A stretch of DNA of 64,000 nt from Massilia violaceinigra (GCF_002752675.1 NZ_CP024608.1:4216001-4280000); one strand, 5' to 3'. Numbered from the stretch's first letter, positions 52,311-62,205 are shown. Notes: generated by a model from the letters alone, not told the origin. Program-made: numbers and translations.

Positions 52311-53405
52311 TCAACGCGACCAGAGTTCGGCATGCAGGAGTGGCTCATCGTGTTCGATGACGCCGCGCCGGCTGGTCCATGTCGCGCCATCTTGCGCGCT
52401 GCGATGCAGCCGGGTGTGGTCAAAGCCGGCGTGGCTGAAGCTGGCATCGCGCAGATCGGCATAGGAAAAATCGGCGAAGCGCAGGTCGGTGTCGCGAAAG
52501 TCCGCTCCTTCGCAGCACGCCGCCTGGAAATTGGCGTAAGCGAGCCTGGCACCGCGCACGTTGGCTGTACGCAGACTGGCACGCGGCCACAGCGTTTGCT
52601 CAAAAAACCCGCCGGACAGATCGGCGCCGTCCAGGTTGGCCTCGGCAAACAAGGCAAAACGTGCTTGGACGCCTCGCAGTAGCGCGCCCTGCAGTTGCGC
52701 ACCCTTGAACATGCAGTGCTCGATAGTGGCCCCGCTGAAATCGGACTCAGCCAGATTGCTTTCGACGAACTGGCACATCGGCATTGCCAGTCCGGCAAAG
52801 ACATTTCCGGTCAGCTTCGCTTTGGCGAAAACAACGTTCTTCAAGCTGGCTGCGCGCCACAGGGCGCCAGCGAAATCGACCTCCATGAACACGGTTTTTT
52901 CCAGCAGCGCTTCGGAGAAATCGCAGCGATGCGCCGAGCATTCAGTGACACACAACACGTCTGCCCTGAGACCGGCCAGCCTGGCATCGTCGAGCTTGCA
53001 TCGAAGTAGCGTGGCGTTGCTAAAACACGATGATTGCAGCTGCGCAGAGCGCAGATCGCAATTGAGCATGCTGGCGCCGTTGGCGTCCGCGCCTTCAAAC
53101 CGGGCGTGGCTTAAATTGCAGTCATGCCAGGTTGTTTTAGCCAGTCTGGCTCCGCGCAGGTCGGCTTGCTCGAACTGGCAGTTCATGAAGTCGCACTCGG
53201 TCAGATCGGCACCTCCGAGCTGTGCACCGCGCAGGTCGACCCGGTCGAACTGGCCGCCTGAGAGATCGAGCCCGGTCAGTACGGCGCCGCGCAGGTCGCG
53301 TTTTTCCACGCCCTCGCCATTTCTGATAGCCGATTGCAGTTCTTGCGCCGACATAAGCGGGCTGGCGGTACTGGAGAAACTGGTGGAAGACATGGCGCGG
53401 CTCAA
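52311..53405 (-). CDS. Pentapeptide-repeat protein of the VgrG operon
   Basis: 364 residues made almost wholly of pentapeptide repeats of the A(D/N)LxG type (LRGAVLTGLDLSGGQFDRVDLRGAQL...), predicted to form a right-handed quadrilateral helix. It starts at TTG overlapping the VgrG stop by 4 nt, or at ATG 12 nt later. Together with the pentapeptide domain of the DUF2169 protein it makes two such proteins in one type VI accessory locus. It may be an adaptor or chaperone for effector loading; no toxin motif is visible. Confidence 0.85.
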   Translation of the reverse strand: MSRAMSSTSFSSTASPLMSAQELQSAIRNGEGVEKRDLRGAVLTGLDLSGGQFDRVDLRGAQLGGADLTECDFMNCQFEQADLRGARLAKTTWHDCNLSHARFEGADANGASMLNCDLRSAQLQSSCFSNATLLRCKLDDARLAGLRADVLCVTECSAHRCDFSEALLEKTVFMEVDFAGALWRAASLKNVVFAKAKLTGNVFAGLAMPMCQFVESNLAESDFSGATIEHCMFKGAQLQGALLRGVQARFALFAEANLDGADLSGGFFEQTLWPRASLRTANVRGARLAYANFQAACCEGADFRDTDLRFADFSYADLRDASFSHAGFDHTRLHRSAQDGATWTSRRGVIEHDEPLLHAELWSR

Positions 53406-55840
53406 AAAATCAGGTTCATGAATCTGTTGTGAACAGCTACGCCACCGTTAACCGTCTCTACCGCGTTGGTTTGGTTGAACATGACATTGCCTTCGACTTT
53501 TGCACCGTTGACATCGCGCTTGAACACGGCGAAGTCGGTCTTGAAAACAAAGAAGCTTAATGCTTTGATATTGAAAGAAGAATGCAGCATCCGGAAGTTC
53601 AGATTAATTGGAACGATCGATACCGCACTCGTCGCGTAGGAAAATTTGACAATCCCGACTATGTCGACCGCGTAGGTAGCAGTAATACCGAGTTTATTGT
53701 CGTAGGTGCCTCCGCCAGTTGAACCGGCAGCCCCGCCGCCGCCGCCGCCCGCTTTGATGAACACGTCACCCGCAAAAATATTATGTACACCGGTCGTATG
53801 GTAATCGGCATTGCTAGCGGTCACTTTATGTCCGCCATGCACAACGTGAACGTGACTGCCATCGACGATATGGTCCTGGTTTCCAGTGACCGCGCGCAAA
53901 TAATTACCGATGACGCTTTGTTCCTGGTTTCCGTTCAGCATGTGCGCCTGGTTGCCATGTAAATCGTAGTTGCGATGTCCATGCACAGTGTAATTATGGT
54001 CCCCGTGCAAGACGTAATTGTGATTGCCATAGATGGTTTCGTTGTAGTCGCCGGTGACGATATGCTCATGGTGCCCGGTGACTTTGTGCGCATGGCCACT
54101 GTGATGCTGCTCGGTGCTCGCGCCCGTGACAGTGCGGGTACTGGTGCCGCCAACCGCATGGGCATGATTGGCGCCGATGGCCGTCACCTTATTGGCGCCG
54201 ACACTTTCCGTCAGGTTGGCCGCCACCGATTGGGTCGCGTTGGCGCCAATCGACTCCGTATGGTTGGCGGCAATGGTCTCTACCTGATTGTTGCCGACCG
54301 TATTGGTCTTGTTGTTTTCCACTTCGATCAGCATGTCTTTTTCTGCATGCAGCGCCAACCGTTCTGCGCCCATGGCGTCCTCGAACTCGAGCGAATTGGC
54401 ATTGGCGGGTGAACCGCCCTTGGTCGAGCGCGACACGATACCGCTTTTGCTGGCAGCACCCGGCAGCCCGAACGGTGGCATCTGGTCGGCGTTGTAGGTG
54501 CTGCCAATCACAATCGGCCGGTCGGCCTCGCCACCGATGAAGTCGACCACGACTTCCTGCCCCACCCGCGGGATGTACAAGGTGCCGAAATTGGAACCGG
54601 CCCAGCTGGTTGCCACACGCAGCCAGCACGAACTGTTTTCGTCCATGTTGCCGTAGCGGTCCCAGCGAAACTGGACTTTGATGCGGCCGTATTCGTCGGT
54701 CCAGATTTCTTCGCCTGCCGGGCCGACCACGGTTGCCGTTTGCGGCCCGTTGGTGCGCGGCTTGGGCGTGACCCTGCGCGGGCGAAATGGCAGGCTGGCC
54801 GGCTGGGTGACGAAATCGCATTCGTAGCAGGCCGGAGTCGGGTCGCTGGCGTAACAAGGTTCCTGGAAGCGATACGTCACGCTCACCAGCAGATATTCGC
54901 GGTTGGCATCGTCGCGCGGGCAGTTGCTCAGGTTGAAGCGGTAGCCGGGCGCCAGGGCGCGCACAGTGGCGTGGCCATGGTCGCGCTCACGCTCGGACTG
55001 CAATCCTTCAAGGCGAATGCGGCTGTAATGGTCGGAATCGCCCATGTCGGCATAGCCACCCATCCAGTCGTAGATTTCCATGTCGCCATGCTGGTGCGAA
55101 CCGGCATTGGCGCGCTGGTTCTGCAACCTCGCGCGCGGCTTGGTGAAATTGTAGTCGTCCGTCACGTAGCTGCCCGGCGCGATTTCCTGCGCCACGTGGT
55201 AGCGGTCGATGAACTCTTCCTGGGGCGTGGCCACGCGCTCCGCCTTGAAGAAGGGGATCGAGGCGTAGTCCGGCAGTGCCTCGTGCGCGCCAATATCGTC
55301 GGCCAGCACCAGGGTATGACTGCCCAGCGCATGCTTGAAGTAATAATAGATGCCTTCGTGCTCCATCAGGCGGCTGACGAAGTCGAAGTCGGTCTCCTGG
55401 TACTGCACGCAGTAGGTCCACGTGCGGTAATTGCCGGTCAGATTAAGCTCCAGGGCAAAGCCATATTCCCCGAGAACTTCCTGCAAGATCTCGGCGACGC
55501 TTTTGTTCTGGAAGATCTTGCAATCCTTGGTTTGTGTAAGCAGCCACAACCATGGGCGCACGATGGCGCGGTAGCGCCAGCTGCGCGCGGTTGCCCCTTC
55601 CCGGCCCACCAGCATGCCGCGCCCGACGATGCCGTCCAGGTAGCGCACTGCGCCGTCGCGCGTTTGGATTTCCAGCGTCAAAGGCTGGCCCAGCAGCGCC
55701 TTCAGGTCCAGCGCGTTACTGTCGGCAATCATGTCAACTTCAAATTCGAACAACTGCGACAGGGCTTCGGTGCCACGCAGGGCGCTGAAGAGCAGCACTT
55801 CGTCGCCGAGGGGAGTGTGGGCTTTTACAATGCGGTCCAT
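53402..55840 (-). CDS. vgrG: Type VI secretion tip protein VgrG
   Basis: 812 residues. The N-terminal gp27-like region is about residues 1-370. The gp5-like OB segment includes EIWTDEYGRIKVQFRWDRYGN and LYIPRVGQEVVVDF, and VIGSTYNADQMPPFGLPG follows. From about 500 a long spike helix of repeats begins. It first uses N/T-rich units (TESIGAN, TQSVAAN), then His/Asn-rich ones (GNHNYVLHGDHNY). A Gly-rich linker and about 110 more residues follow. VgrG forms the puncturing tip and carries effectors. The extra C-terminal part has no domain that I recognise and could be an effector or docking segment. It is followed by coupled pentapeptide and DUF3540 genes. Confidence 0.93.
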   Translation of the reverse strand: MDRIVKAHTPLGDEVLLFSALRGTEALSQLFEFEVDMIADSNALDLKALLGQPLTLEIQTRDGAVRYLDGIVGRGMLVGREGATARSWRYRAIVRPWLWLLTQTKDCKIFQNKSVAEILQEVLGEYGFALELNLTGNYRTWTYCVQYQETDFDFVSRLMEHEGIYYYFKHALGSHTLVLADDIGAHEALPDYASIPFFKAERVATPQEEFIDRYHVAQEIAPGSYVTDDYNFTKPRARLQNQRANAGSHQHGDMEIYDWMGGYADMGDSDHYSRIRLEGLQSERERDHGHATVRALAPGYRFNLSNCPRDDANREYLLVSVTYRFQEPCYASDPTPACYECDFVTQPASLPFRPRRVTPKPRTNGPQTATVVGPAGEEIWTDEYGRIKVQFRWDRYGNMDENSSCWLRVATSWAGSNFGTLYIPRVGQEVVVDFIGGEADRPIVIGSTYNADQMPPFGLPGAASKSGIVSRSTKGGSPANANSLEFEDAMGAERLALHAEKDMLIEVENNKTNTVGNNQVETIAANHTESIGANATQSVAANLTESVGANKVTAIGANHAHAVGGTSTRTVTGASTEQHHSGHAHKVTGHHEHIVTGDYNETIYGNHNYVLHGDHNYTVHGHRNYDLHGNQAHMLNGNQEQSVIGNYLRAVTGNQDHIVDGSHVHVVHGGHKVTASNADYHTTGVHNIFAGDVFIKAGGGGGGAAGSTGGGTYDNKLGITATYAVDIVGIVKFSYATSAVSIVPINLNFRMLHSSFNIKALSFFVFKTDFAVFKRDVNGAKVEGNVMFNQTNAVETVNGGVAVHNRFMNLIF

Positions 55841-55889
55841 ATCAATTTCCTTCCAGGCTTAAACATAAATTCCGGATGCGAACAGTCGC

Positions 55890-56681
55890 TTATGCTTCGA
55901 TTTCACGTAATAGTTCAGCCACTTTCGGCCACCAGAAGCCGACGCCATCCGGGTCCAGTACATAGCGGTGGGCGCACTCCTTGAAGTGGCCGAGGTTGAC
56001 AAATTCGGCGTTGGCGCCGTGCTCGCAGTAGGCCTCGTGCAGCCCCCTGGCATAGTCCAGCGGCCAAAAGCTGTCGTTGTCGGCGTACAGCCACAGCGAG
56101 CGCACCCTGGCGCGCCGGCCGTAATACCGAAACGCGTCGCGCAGCGGCTCTTGCCAGCCCTGGTCCGACTCCCCGCGCAAGCCGCCCGCAAAGTTCACCA
56201 GCGCGCGTACGCCGGCATGTGGCTTCATGCCGTAGGCCAGCGTTCCAAGTGCGCCATACGAATGCCCGCTGACGATGATGCGGCTGGCGTCGATATACGG
56301 CTTGCCAGCCATGGCCAGCACCACGGTCTCGATGTCACGCGCACAGCACAGTCCGCCGGAAAGCGGGTTGGCCCAGTGGCTCAGATGCCGGCCGCCCGAG
56401 TCGGCAAAACCTCTGCGGTTGGGGGCGGCGACGGCATAGCCCTCGCGCAGCAGCACCTTGGCCAGGGCGTCTGGCCGGCTGCGCGCTTGATGCACGGGAT
56501 TGCCGAAGTTCCTGCCGTGGTTAAATACCCAGAGAGGAAACGGGCCCGGCCCGCTGGGCAGGTACAAGGTGGTCACCATCATGACCGGGTCGGCCTCGCG
56601 CGAGGCAATATGCAGAAGACGACGGGCCCGCCCGGGGGCAGGGCAATAGGCCGGACTGGCGACGACGCTGCGGTACTTCAA
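55890..56681 (-). CDS. Alpha/beta hydrolase in the type VI accessory locus
   Basis: About 263 residues. GHSYGALG holds the nucleophile, with candidate Asp in LYADNDSFWPLDYA and His in LGHFKECAHRY, so it is a dienelactone-hydrolase-like serine hydrolase. PNRRGFADSGG is typical of the fold. I prefer TTG 56681, just after the DUF4150 stop and behind AGAAAGGG. A longer frame up to 56759 would overlap that gene with unrelated sequence. Position between a PAAR-like protein and VgrG makes it a candidate effector (esterase or lipase), but no signal peptide or export tag is seen. Confidence 0.75.
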   Translation of the reverse strand: MKYRSVVASPAYCPAPGRARRLLHIASREADPVMMVTTLYLPSGPGPFPLWVFNHGRNFGNPVHQARSRPDALAKVLLREGYAVAAPNRRGFADSGGRHLSHWANPLSGGLCCARDIETVVLAMAGKPYIDASRIIVSGHSYGALGTLAYGMKPHAGVRALVNFAGGLRGESDQGWQEPLRDAFRYYGRRARVRSLWLYADNDSFWPLDYARGLHEAYCEHGANAEFVNLGHFKECAHRYVLDPDGVGFWWPKVAELLREIEA

Positions 56682-56706
56682 GGGCAACCCTTTCTGAAGG
56701 CCCTGG

Positions 56707-57060
56707 CTAAAATGCCAGCACCTTGAACTGCCCCGGCACCAGATAGATACCCGGTGCATTGGTGGAATTTTGAATCGACATGCTGGTCATGCGCGTTGCC
56801 GGCGTCGCTTTGATCAGCAGGTTGTATTTGCCGGTCACTTCACGCGACGGTCCCATCACCGTACCGCTGGCCACGCCAACGCCGGGCAGGGTCATGGTCA
56901 TCGGCGCAAAGGTGGCCAGGTTGTGGGCCGGGGTGCCGCCCACCAGGATGTTGAAGGCATTCGGGATGTGCATGGGCGCCGGCGCGGCGTTGGGCGAGGT
57001 AATGGGAATCTTCGCATCGACCGGCGCCAGGCTCAGGCCAAGCTGGGTTTTCAAAAACAT
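56707..57060 (-). CDS. DUF4150 (PAAR-like) protein
   Basis: 117 residues from ATG 57060, which has AGCAGGA upstream. The composition is Pro, Gly, Thr and Met rich (PNAAPAPMHIPNAFNILVGGTPAHNL, TMTLPGVGVASGTVMGPS), as in DUF4150 proteins, which act as PAAR-like cone tips on VgrG. Upstream codons of the longer frame overlap the DUF2169 gene and are not convincing. It sits between DUF2169 and the hydrolase, the usual order for effector-delivery cassettes. Confidence 0.82.
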   Translation of the reverse strand: MFLKTQLGLSLAPVDAKIPITSPNAAPAPMHIPNAFNILVGGTPAHNLATFAPMTMTLPGVGVASGTVMGPSREVTGKYNLLIKATPATRMTSMSIQNSTNAPGIYLVPGQFKVLAF

Positions 57061-57097
57061 GGGATGTCCTGCTGAAAGGGTAAGAAAAACATCGGCC

Positions 57098-59755
57098 TCA
57101 ATCGGCCAAGGCGGTGTCCAGCACCAGCCGCGGCAAGAATTTGGTTTGCTCCAGGTAGGCCTGGTCGAACAGGGTCCCACCGTCGCCCAGCGTTTGCGCC
57201 AGGTCGGCGCGAAACAGATTGGCGCCGCGCAGGTCGCACGATCGCAAATCGGCCTTCTGCAGGCTCGCGCCGATCAGATTGGCGTCGCGCAGGTCGCAGG
57301 CGACCAGGATGGAACGGGTGAAAAAACTGCCGCTGGCGTTCATGCGCTGCAAGTTGGCGCCGGTCAGATTGGCTTCGGAAAAATCCGTGATCGCCGCTGT
57401 CGCGCCGCTGAAATTTGCTCGTTGCATGCTGATTTCACGGAAATTGCATTGGGAGAGTTGGGCATCCGTGAAGTCGGCTTCGTCCAGTGCGGTTTTGTCG
57501 GTGACCGCGCAGGTGCGCAGAACGCTGCCGCGAAAACTCAGCCGTGCCGCATCCGTCGTGACCCATGCACAGTCTTGCAAGGTGGCCCGGTCAAAACAGA
57601 GATCCTCTTGCCGGCCTTCGATAAAGACGCATTTCTCGAAATGAGCTTGAACAAAGCTGCAATTGCGTAGTCCAATCTTGTAGAAAGTTACCGAGAAAAA
57701 GCGCGCACCTTCAAAACTTGCCGACGCGATCTGCATCTCTGTCAGCATGACGTCACCGATCTGTGCGTGCGAGAAGTCGCCATGATCGAGTCTGGCTTCT
57801 TCCCATGCGCACTTGTTCAGTACGGCGTGCGCAAACGAGGCGTAGCGGGCGTCAGCTTGCGCCAGGCTGGCGCCATCGCACCTGGCGTGCGCAAAGCTGG
57901 CGCCGGCCAGCGAGGTGCGCGCCAGGACCGCTTCCGTAAAGTCGCAACCGTCCAGTTTTGCATCGCGCAAGTCGGCGCTTTCCAACATGGCACGACCAAA
58001 ATTAGCATTGCGCAGATCCATGCCTGACAGATCCGCTCCAGTCAGGTCCAGGCCGGCAAAGTCGCGCGTGCCGGCGTAGATCGCCGCTACCTGCTCGCGC
58101 ATGCGCCGGGCCGCTTCACCGACCAGCACGGCGGCTGGCGCGAAACTGGTCGCGCCATGCAAGTACATTCTGTGCATTGTCGATTTGAGCTCCGCAGCCG
58201 GGATGATCTCGGGAATGGGCGTACCTGAAAATGATTCTGCCTCGCTTGCCATGCCGGCGTGGCTGGCGCTGAACTCGGCGAAGCTGTGGGTGGGTGCCAG
58301 CGGCGGTCGCGTTACGCCGGTATCACTGTCGAGCAGAGGCGCCAACTGATCGAGCATCGCAAGCGGGCCTTGGTGTTCGGGCGGCAGATTGCTCGCCATT
58401 TCACCACGCGTCCTGGCCAGCGCCGCCCGGGCTTCCTCCATGTCGGCGGCGTGCAGCCGATCCACCTTTTCCATAAATTGCGGCAACTCTTCCAGGCGGC
58501 GCGGCAGCTCGGGGGCGGCGTCCATGGGCGGAAGTATCTCGTCGGGGTCGAGCCCTTCATCACGCGCCGTATGCGCACTCTTGTCGCGTTCGTTTTGCAT
58601 GCGCTGCCGCTGATTGCGTTCCAGCGGGCCTGGCACCTTGTCGAACATGGTTTCCTCGCCGGGAAACAGGGGGCCCAGCGCCACGCCTTCAGGCAGCAGG
58701 TCGCCATCGCGAAAGGCGTAGTGACTGCCGGTTTTGGCGTCGAGCCGCTGTGCGAGCACCTTCAGGAAGTGAGCGTGATCGCGTTTTGCGTGGCGATGCT
58801 CCAGCGCTGGCATCAGTTGCACAACGTCGTGGGCATCGTCCTGGCCGATCTCGACCACGCCGTGATAGATCAATACGCTTTCCAGCCGGTGCGGGAAGAA
58901 CCACGCTGTGGTGAGCCGCAAGTCGATGTCGGCAGTAATGTGCTTGCCATCCTGCCGTTTCACCACGAGGCAACGGCCAACCCAGTCGGGAATGGTTCCG
59001 CTCAACACCGGATGCTCCGGGTGCAAGTTGCGCAGCGTGTACGGCACGCCGGCAAGTTCAAAGCTGGCAGGGAAGTGCTGATCGTCGGGCGCGGCGTTCC
59101 ATGCGCGCCAGTCCATGCTCCGGGCAAGGCCGGGGAAGTCGTTCTCGAACCAGCTTTGGTCGTGCACGCCCATGCGCGACTGGCGCTGCTGCCAGGCGAG
59201 GTCGATCGGTCCCATGCCGGCCGGCGCCGACGGTGGCCTGCCTGGCGACTGGTACAGTTCGCCGGCCAGCTCGACGTTTGGCAGCCGGAGCACCTTTTGA
59301 CCGCCAATATTGTCGGCGTCAATGCCGCGACCAAGCGGATTGGTAGCGCAGCCCGCGCCGCCCAACGCATGAGTCCAGTCCAGCGGCATGGCATCGAACG
59401 GCGCCGGCGCACTGGCGCCACCGGCGATCCAGTACCGGTCGCCAAAGACGGTCAGGCGTTTCTCTATATGAGCAACCCGGGCGGAGACGGCGCAGCGGGT
59501 TTTGTCTTGCTGATGATGGGTGTAGCCAAAACCGGATACCAGAAACTCCGGATATTGCTTCGGCAAGCCCAGGTCGAGGACGCTGGTTTCCCCCAGCTCA
59601 TTTGCCAGCATCGGCCACAACCCTTGTTCATTCAATAGTTGAGGATTGGGGCTCAGCGTGGCATGCGCGTACGCCGTCACGCATAAAAAATGCTTCTTCT
59701 GCCAGGTAAAGGGCCGGGGTAATACGCCTAAGCGCATCGGTTTGATGATCTTCAT
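57098..59755 (-). CDS. DUF2169 domain protein with C-terminal pentapeptide repeats
   Basis: 885 residues. The N-terminal DUF2169 region includes the DWTHALGGAGCATNPLGRG motif near residue 128. From about 560 a pentapeptide-repeat helix runs to the C terminus (DLTGADLSGMDLRNANF...). DUF2169 proteins are adaptors encoded with PAAR-like and effector genes of type VI systems. It is the first gene of the downstream accessory operon. A 222-bp AT-rich gap (59756-59977) separates it from the phosphatase gene and probably holds its promoter, though I cannot define the boxes with confidence. Confidence 0.85.
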   Translation of the reverse strand: MKIIKPMRLGVLPRPFTWQKKHFLCVTAYAHATLSPNPQLLNEQGLWPMLANELGETSVLDLGLPKQYPEFLVSGFGYTHHQQDKTRCAVSARVAHIEKRLTVFGDRYWIAGGASAPAPFDAMPLDWTHALGGAGCATNPLGRGIDADNIGGQKVLRLPNVELAGELYQSPGRPPSAPAGMGPIDLAWQQRQSRMGVHDQSWFENDFPGLARSMDWRAWNAAPDDQHFPASFELAGVPYTLRNLHPEHPVLSGTIPDWVGRCLVVKRQDGKHITADIDLRLTTAWFFPHRLESVLIYHGVVEIGQDDAHDVVQLMPALEHRHAKRDHAHFLKVLAQRLDAKTGSHYAFRDGDLLPEGVALGPLFPGEETMFDKVPGPLERNQRQRMQNERDKSAHTARDEGLDPDEILPPMDAAPELPRRLEELPQFMEKVDRLHAADMEEARAALARTRGEMASNLPPEHQGPLAMLDQLAPLLDSDTGVTRPPLAPTHSFAEFSASHAGMASEAESFSGTPIPEIIPAAELKSTMHRMYLHGATSFAPAAVLVGEAARRMREQVAAIYAGTRDFAGLDLTGADLSGMDLRNANFGRAMLESADLRDAKLDGCDFTEAVLARTSLAGASFAHARCDGASLAQADARYASFAHAVLNKCAWEEARLDHGDFSHAQIGDVMLTEMQIASASFEGARFFSVTFYKIGLRNCSFVQAHFEKCVFIEGRQEDLCFDRATLQDCAWVTTDAARLSFRGSVLRTCAVTDKTALDEADFTDAQLSQCNFREISMQRANFSGATAAITDFSEANLTGANLQRMNASGSFFTRSILVACDLRDANLIGASLQKADLRSCDLRGANLFRADLAQTLGDGGTLFDQAYLEQTKFLPRLVLDTALAD

Positions 59756-59977
59756 ACGTGCTGGTTTATCCGGTGACGCTCGAACTGAAATAAATGTGGG
59801 CCGCGCGATATTCTATAAACTAAAATCTGATACGTAATATTGCAATTATTTTAATTGGCGAACTATGCTAACGTTATTGAAGCAGCCCGGTCAATAATGT
59901 TTCCCAACGTTTTGAATATATTAATTTGGTCATTAACAGGTAATATAAATATCGTATGGTTTGCAATCGATCGCTTA

Positions 59978-60739
59978 TCAACCGCCATGCGCGCGGGTGA
60001 CCAATTGCGGATCTCCGACCCATACTCCCAGCGCTGAATAGTTGTCTTGCGTGCCGTTGCAATCGCTGCGTTGACGCACTTGCTCGGCAAGCAGGGTGAT
60101 CCAATCTGTCACATTGCCTGCCACTTGCAGGCAGCGGTGCATCGCCGCGTCATCGAGCCCATTCCACAAGCCGTCGGTGCACAGCAGATAGGCATCGCCG
60201 TCTTCAAGCGTGCAAGCCACTCCAGGCTCGATGGTGTCGGTATCGGCCTGGCCCAGCGCGTGGCTGAGCAAATGCGCCTTGTCCGGGCTGCAGGACAAGC
60301 CCGCCTGTTGCAGTTGGGAGGCCAGGCTGTGGTCTTGCGTGCGTCGCACCAGATGCCCGCGCCGGAACAGGTACAGGCGGCTGTCGCCGACATGAATCCA
60401 CTGCGCCATCCGTTCGCGCCGGTCGATAAACAGCGCCACCATGGTCGCTGCCATGCGCGCCCGTTCGGGATTGCGCCGTTGTTCCGCGACGATGGCCGCG
60501 TCGGCGGCATCCACGCTGCCGTGCGTCATCGCTTGCAGGCCGACCGATTGCTTGTCGTCGAGTTGCTGCAAGGCCCAGTGCACCGCCAACCTGGATGCGA
60601 TGGCGCCGCCGGCCTGGCCACCCACGCCGTCGCTGATCACAAAGCAGGCGTCGTTATCACGCACGCGAAAACCCAAGGCGTCTTCATTGCTGGTGCGGCT
60701 GCCCCGATGCGAGCATTGCGCCGTGGTCAAAGTCAGCAT
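59978..60739 (-). CDS. pppA: PP2C-type Ser/Thr phosphatase, type VI secretion regulator
   Basis: 253 residues from ATG 60739. SNEDALGF, VISDGVGGQAGG, HVGDSRLYLF, QDHS and LLCTDGLWN are the metal-binding Asp motifs of PP2C phosphatases. In threonine-phosphorylation control of type VI secretion, PppA removes phosphate from the FHA protein and opposes the kinase PpkA. The gene overlaps the FHA gene by 7 nt, supporting that role. Upstream codons of the longer frame lie in the FHA gene and do not fit the family. Confidence 0.88.
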   Translation of the reverse strand: MLTLTTAQCSHRGSRTSNEDALGFRVRDNDACFVISDGVGGQAGGAIASRLAVHWALQQLDDKQSVGLQAMTHGSVDAADAAIVAEQRRNPERARMAATMVALFIDRRERMAQWIHVGDSRLYLFRRGHLVRRTQDHSLASQLQQAGLSCSPDKAHLLSHALGQADTDTIEPGVACTLEDGDAYLLCTDGLWNGLDDAAMHRCLQVAGNVTDWITLLAEQVRQRSDCNGTQDNYSALGVWVGDPQLVTRAHGG

Positions 60740-62193
60740 GCCTGTTGCATCCTCTGTGCGCGGTAGAGTTCGACTTCGGCGTCGTAGGCGGACAAAAATA
60801 CCTGCCCAAACACGGTATGGAAGTCTTCCTCCACGGCGGTCACCGCCGCCTGGTGCAGCGCGCGATAACGCACCCACGCGCGCCCGTCGCGCCCCTTTGG
60901 CATCAGGCGGTCGTACCAGACGTCGGCGCCCATCTGCTTGTCCACCACTTCCGGACTGAAATTGCGTAACAGCTGATTGAGCGCGGCGCGCATGCCCGCC
61001 AGCATGCCCATCTGGTGGGCTTGCAAGTCATGGAAGGTATCGTCGACGGCGCGCTCGGACGTCATGAAGCCGGAAAACGGTGGCCCGAACATTTGTTTGA
61101 GTACGGTCTGGGCGTCCGGCAGCAGCTTGAGCGGATTGTTTTCCTTGTCGAGCATCATGGTCAGCTCTGCCTTGACTTCACGCTTGATGATCGTGCGGCT
61201 GGTCAACAGGTTCATGGAGCCTGCGACCAGTTTGCTCAACAGGCGACCGGCCTGATGAAAGTGCGCTTGGGTCAAGGTGCCTTCATTTGGCGTAAAGCCG
61301 GCGCCATCCAAAAACGCCGCGACCATGCTTGCTGCGTCCGCCGGTGGCGGCGCCGCCATTTGGATAGGCGGCGAAGCAATGTCAGCAGCGAACCGGCCTG
61401 GCGTGGGTTCAGCTTGCACGCCGCTGGCAAGGGATCGACCAAACAAGGAGCCGGTGTCGAAGGGGGCGCCAGCCGCATGTTCTTGTTGCACCAGTTCCAG
61501 CAGCGCAGTGCTGGTGTCGGGCAGGGCGCTGGCACTGTCGGCGAACAGATTGCTGTGCGATTCCGCGCCAGGGTTGGCAAAGAAATCGAGCGGATCGACC
61601 GACGGATTGCTCAGCGTCGCAAGAGCGTCATCCGGCAAGGGCACGTCTGGCGCTGCCGCCTGCACGACCGCCAGCGGCGCTGACACGGGCGCTGTGGCCG
61701 CAAAGTGCCTGGCGCTCGGCGCTGGTGCAAAGTCGGACACAAGGTTGTCCCAGAAAGAGTCGTCGGGAGCGACCGTCGCCGCTCGCGGGGCTGGCGCCGG
61801 TGCGACATTGACCGGATCAATCTTGATTGCGTCCTCCACCTCGGCCACAGTGGGCACCTGGCTGGCGCCGGTATCAACCACCTGCGCGTCGCCAACCCGC
61901 AGCAGATACAAACCAATCCGCACCTGGTCGCCATCCTGCAGGCGCCAGGGCCGGTCGCCCGTCAATGCCGTGTCGTTCACTTCCACCGGGCAGACCGTAC
62001 TCAGGTTGGCCAGATAAGTACCACTGTCATCGATGCGCACCGATGCCTGCAAGCGCGAAATCTGCCTGGTGTCATCGACCAGCACCAGATGGTTGTCCGC
62101 GCCCCGGCCAATGGTTGCGCCAGGCCGGGAGAAGTCCTTGCTGACCGGCGGGCGTAGCGGCTGTCCGGCGTGTTCGAGGATGGTCAATCGCAT
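60733..62193 (-). CDS. tagH: FHA-domain protein TagH of the type VI secretion system
   Basis: 486 residues. The N-terminal FHA domain (about 1-100) has IGRGADNHLVL, ISRLQASV and the following strand motifs that bind phosphothreonine. A low-complexity Ala/Pro-rich middle follows. The C-terminal region from about 290 has the TagH-type pattern (AFLDGAGF..., LTSRTIIKREVKAE, NPLKLLPDA, FHDLQAHQMGMLAGM). Such proteins link phosphorylation to assembly of the secretion machine. Neighbouring PP2C and ClpV genes agree. Confidence 0.87.
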   Translation of the reverse strand: MRLTILEHAGQPLRPPVSKDFSRPGATIGRGADNHLVLVDDTRQISRLQASVRIDDSGTYLANLSTVCPVEVNDTALTGDRPWRLQDGDQVRIGLYLLRVGDAQVVDTGASQVPTVAEVEDAIKIDPVNVAPAPAPRAATVAPDDSFWDNLVSDFAPAPSARHFAATAPVSAPLAVVQAAAPDVPLPDDALATLSNPSVDPLDFFANPGAESHSNLFADSASALPDTSTALLELVQQEHAAGAPFDTGSLFGRSLASGVQAEPTPGRFAADIASPPIQMAAPPPADAASMVAAFLDGAGFTPNEGTLTQAHFHQAGRLLSKLVAGSMNLLTSRTIIKREVKAELTMMLDKENNPLKLLPDAQTVLKQMFGPPFSGFMTSERAVDDTFHDLQAHQMGMLAGMRAALNQLLRNFSPEVVDKQMGADVWYDRLMPKGRDGRAWVRYRALHQAAVTAVEEDFHTVFGQVFLSAYDAEVELYRAQRMQQAC

Positions 62194-62205
62194 GCGTGTT
62201 CCTGA

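Noticed and set aside
53900..54300. A repeat array or CRISPR-like structure
   Set aside because: The periodic sequence is the coding region of the VgrG spike repeats, without conserved spacers or repeats at the DNA level.
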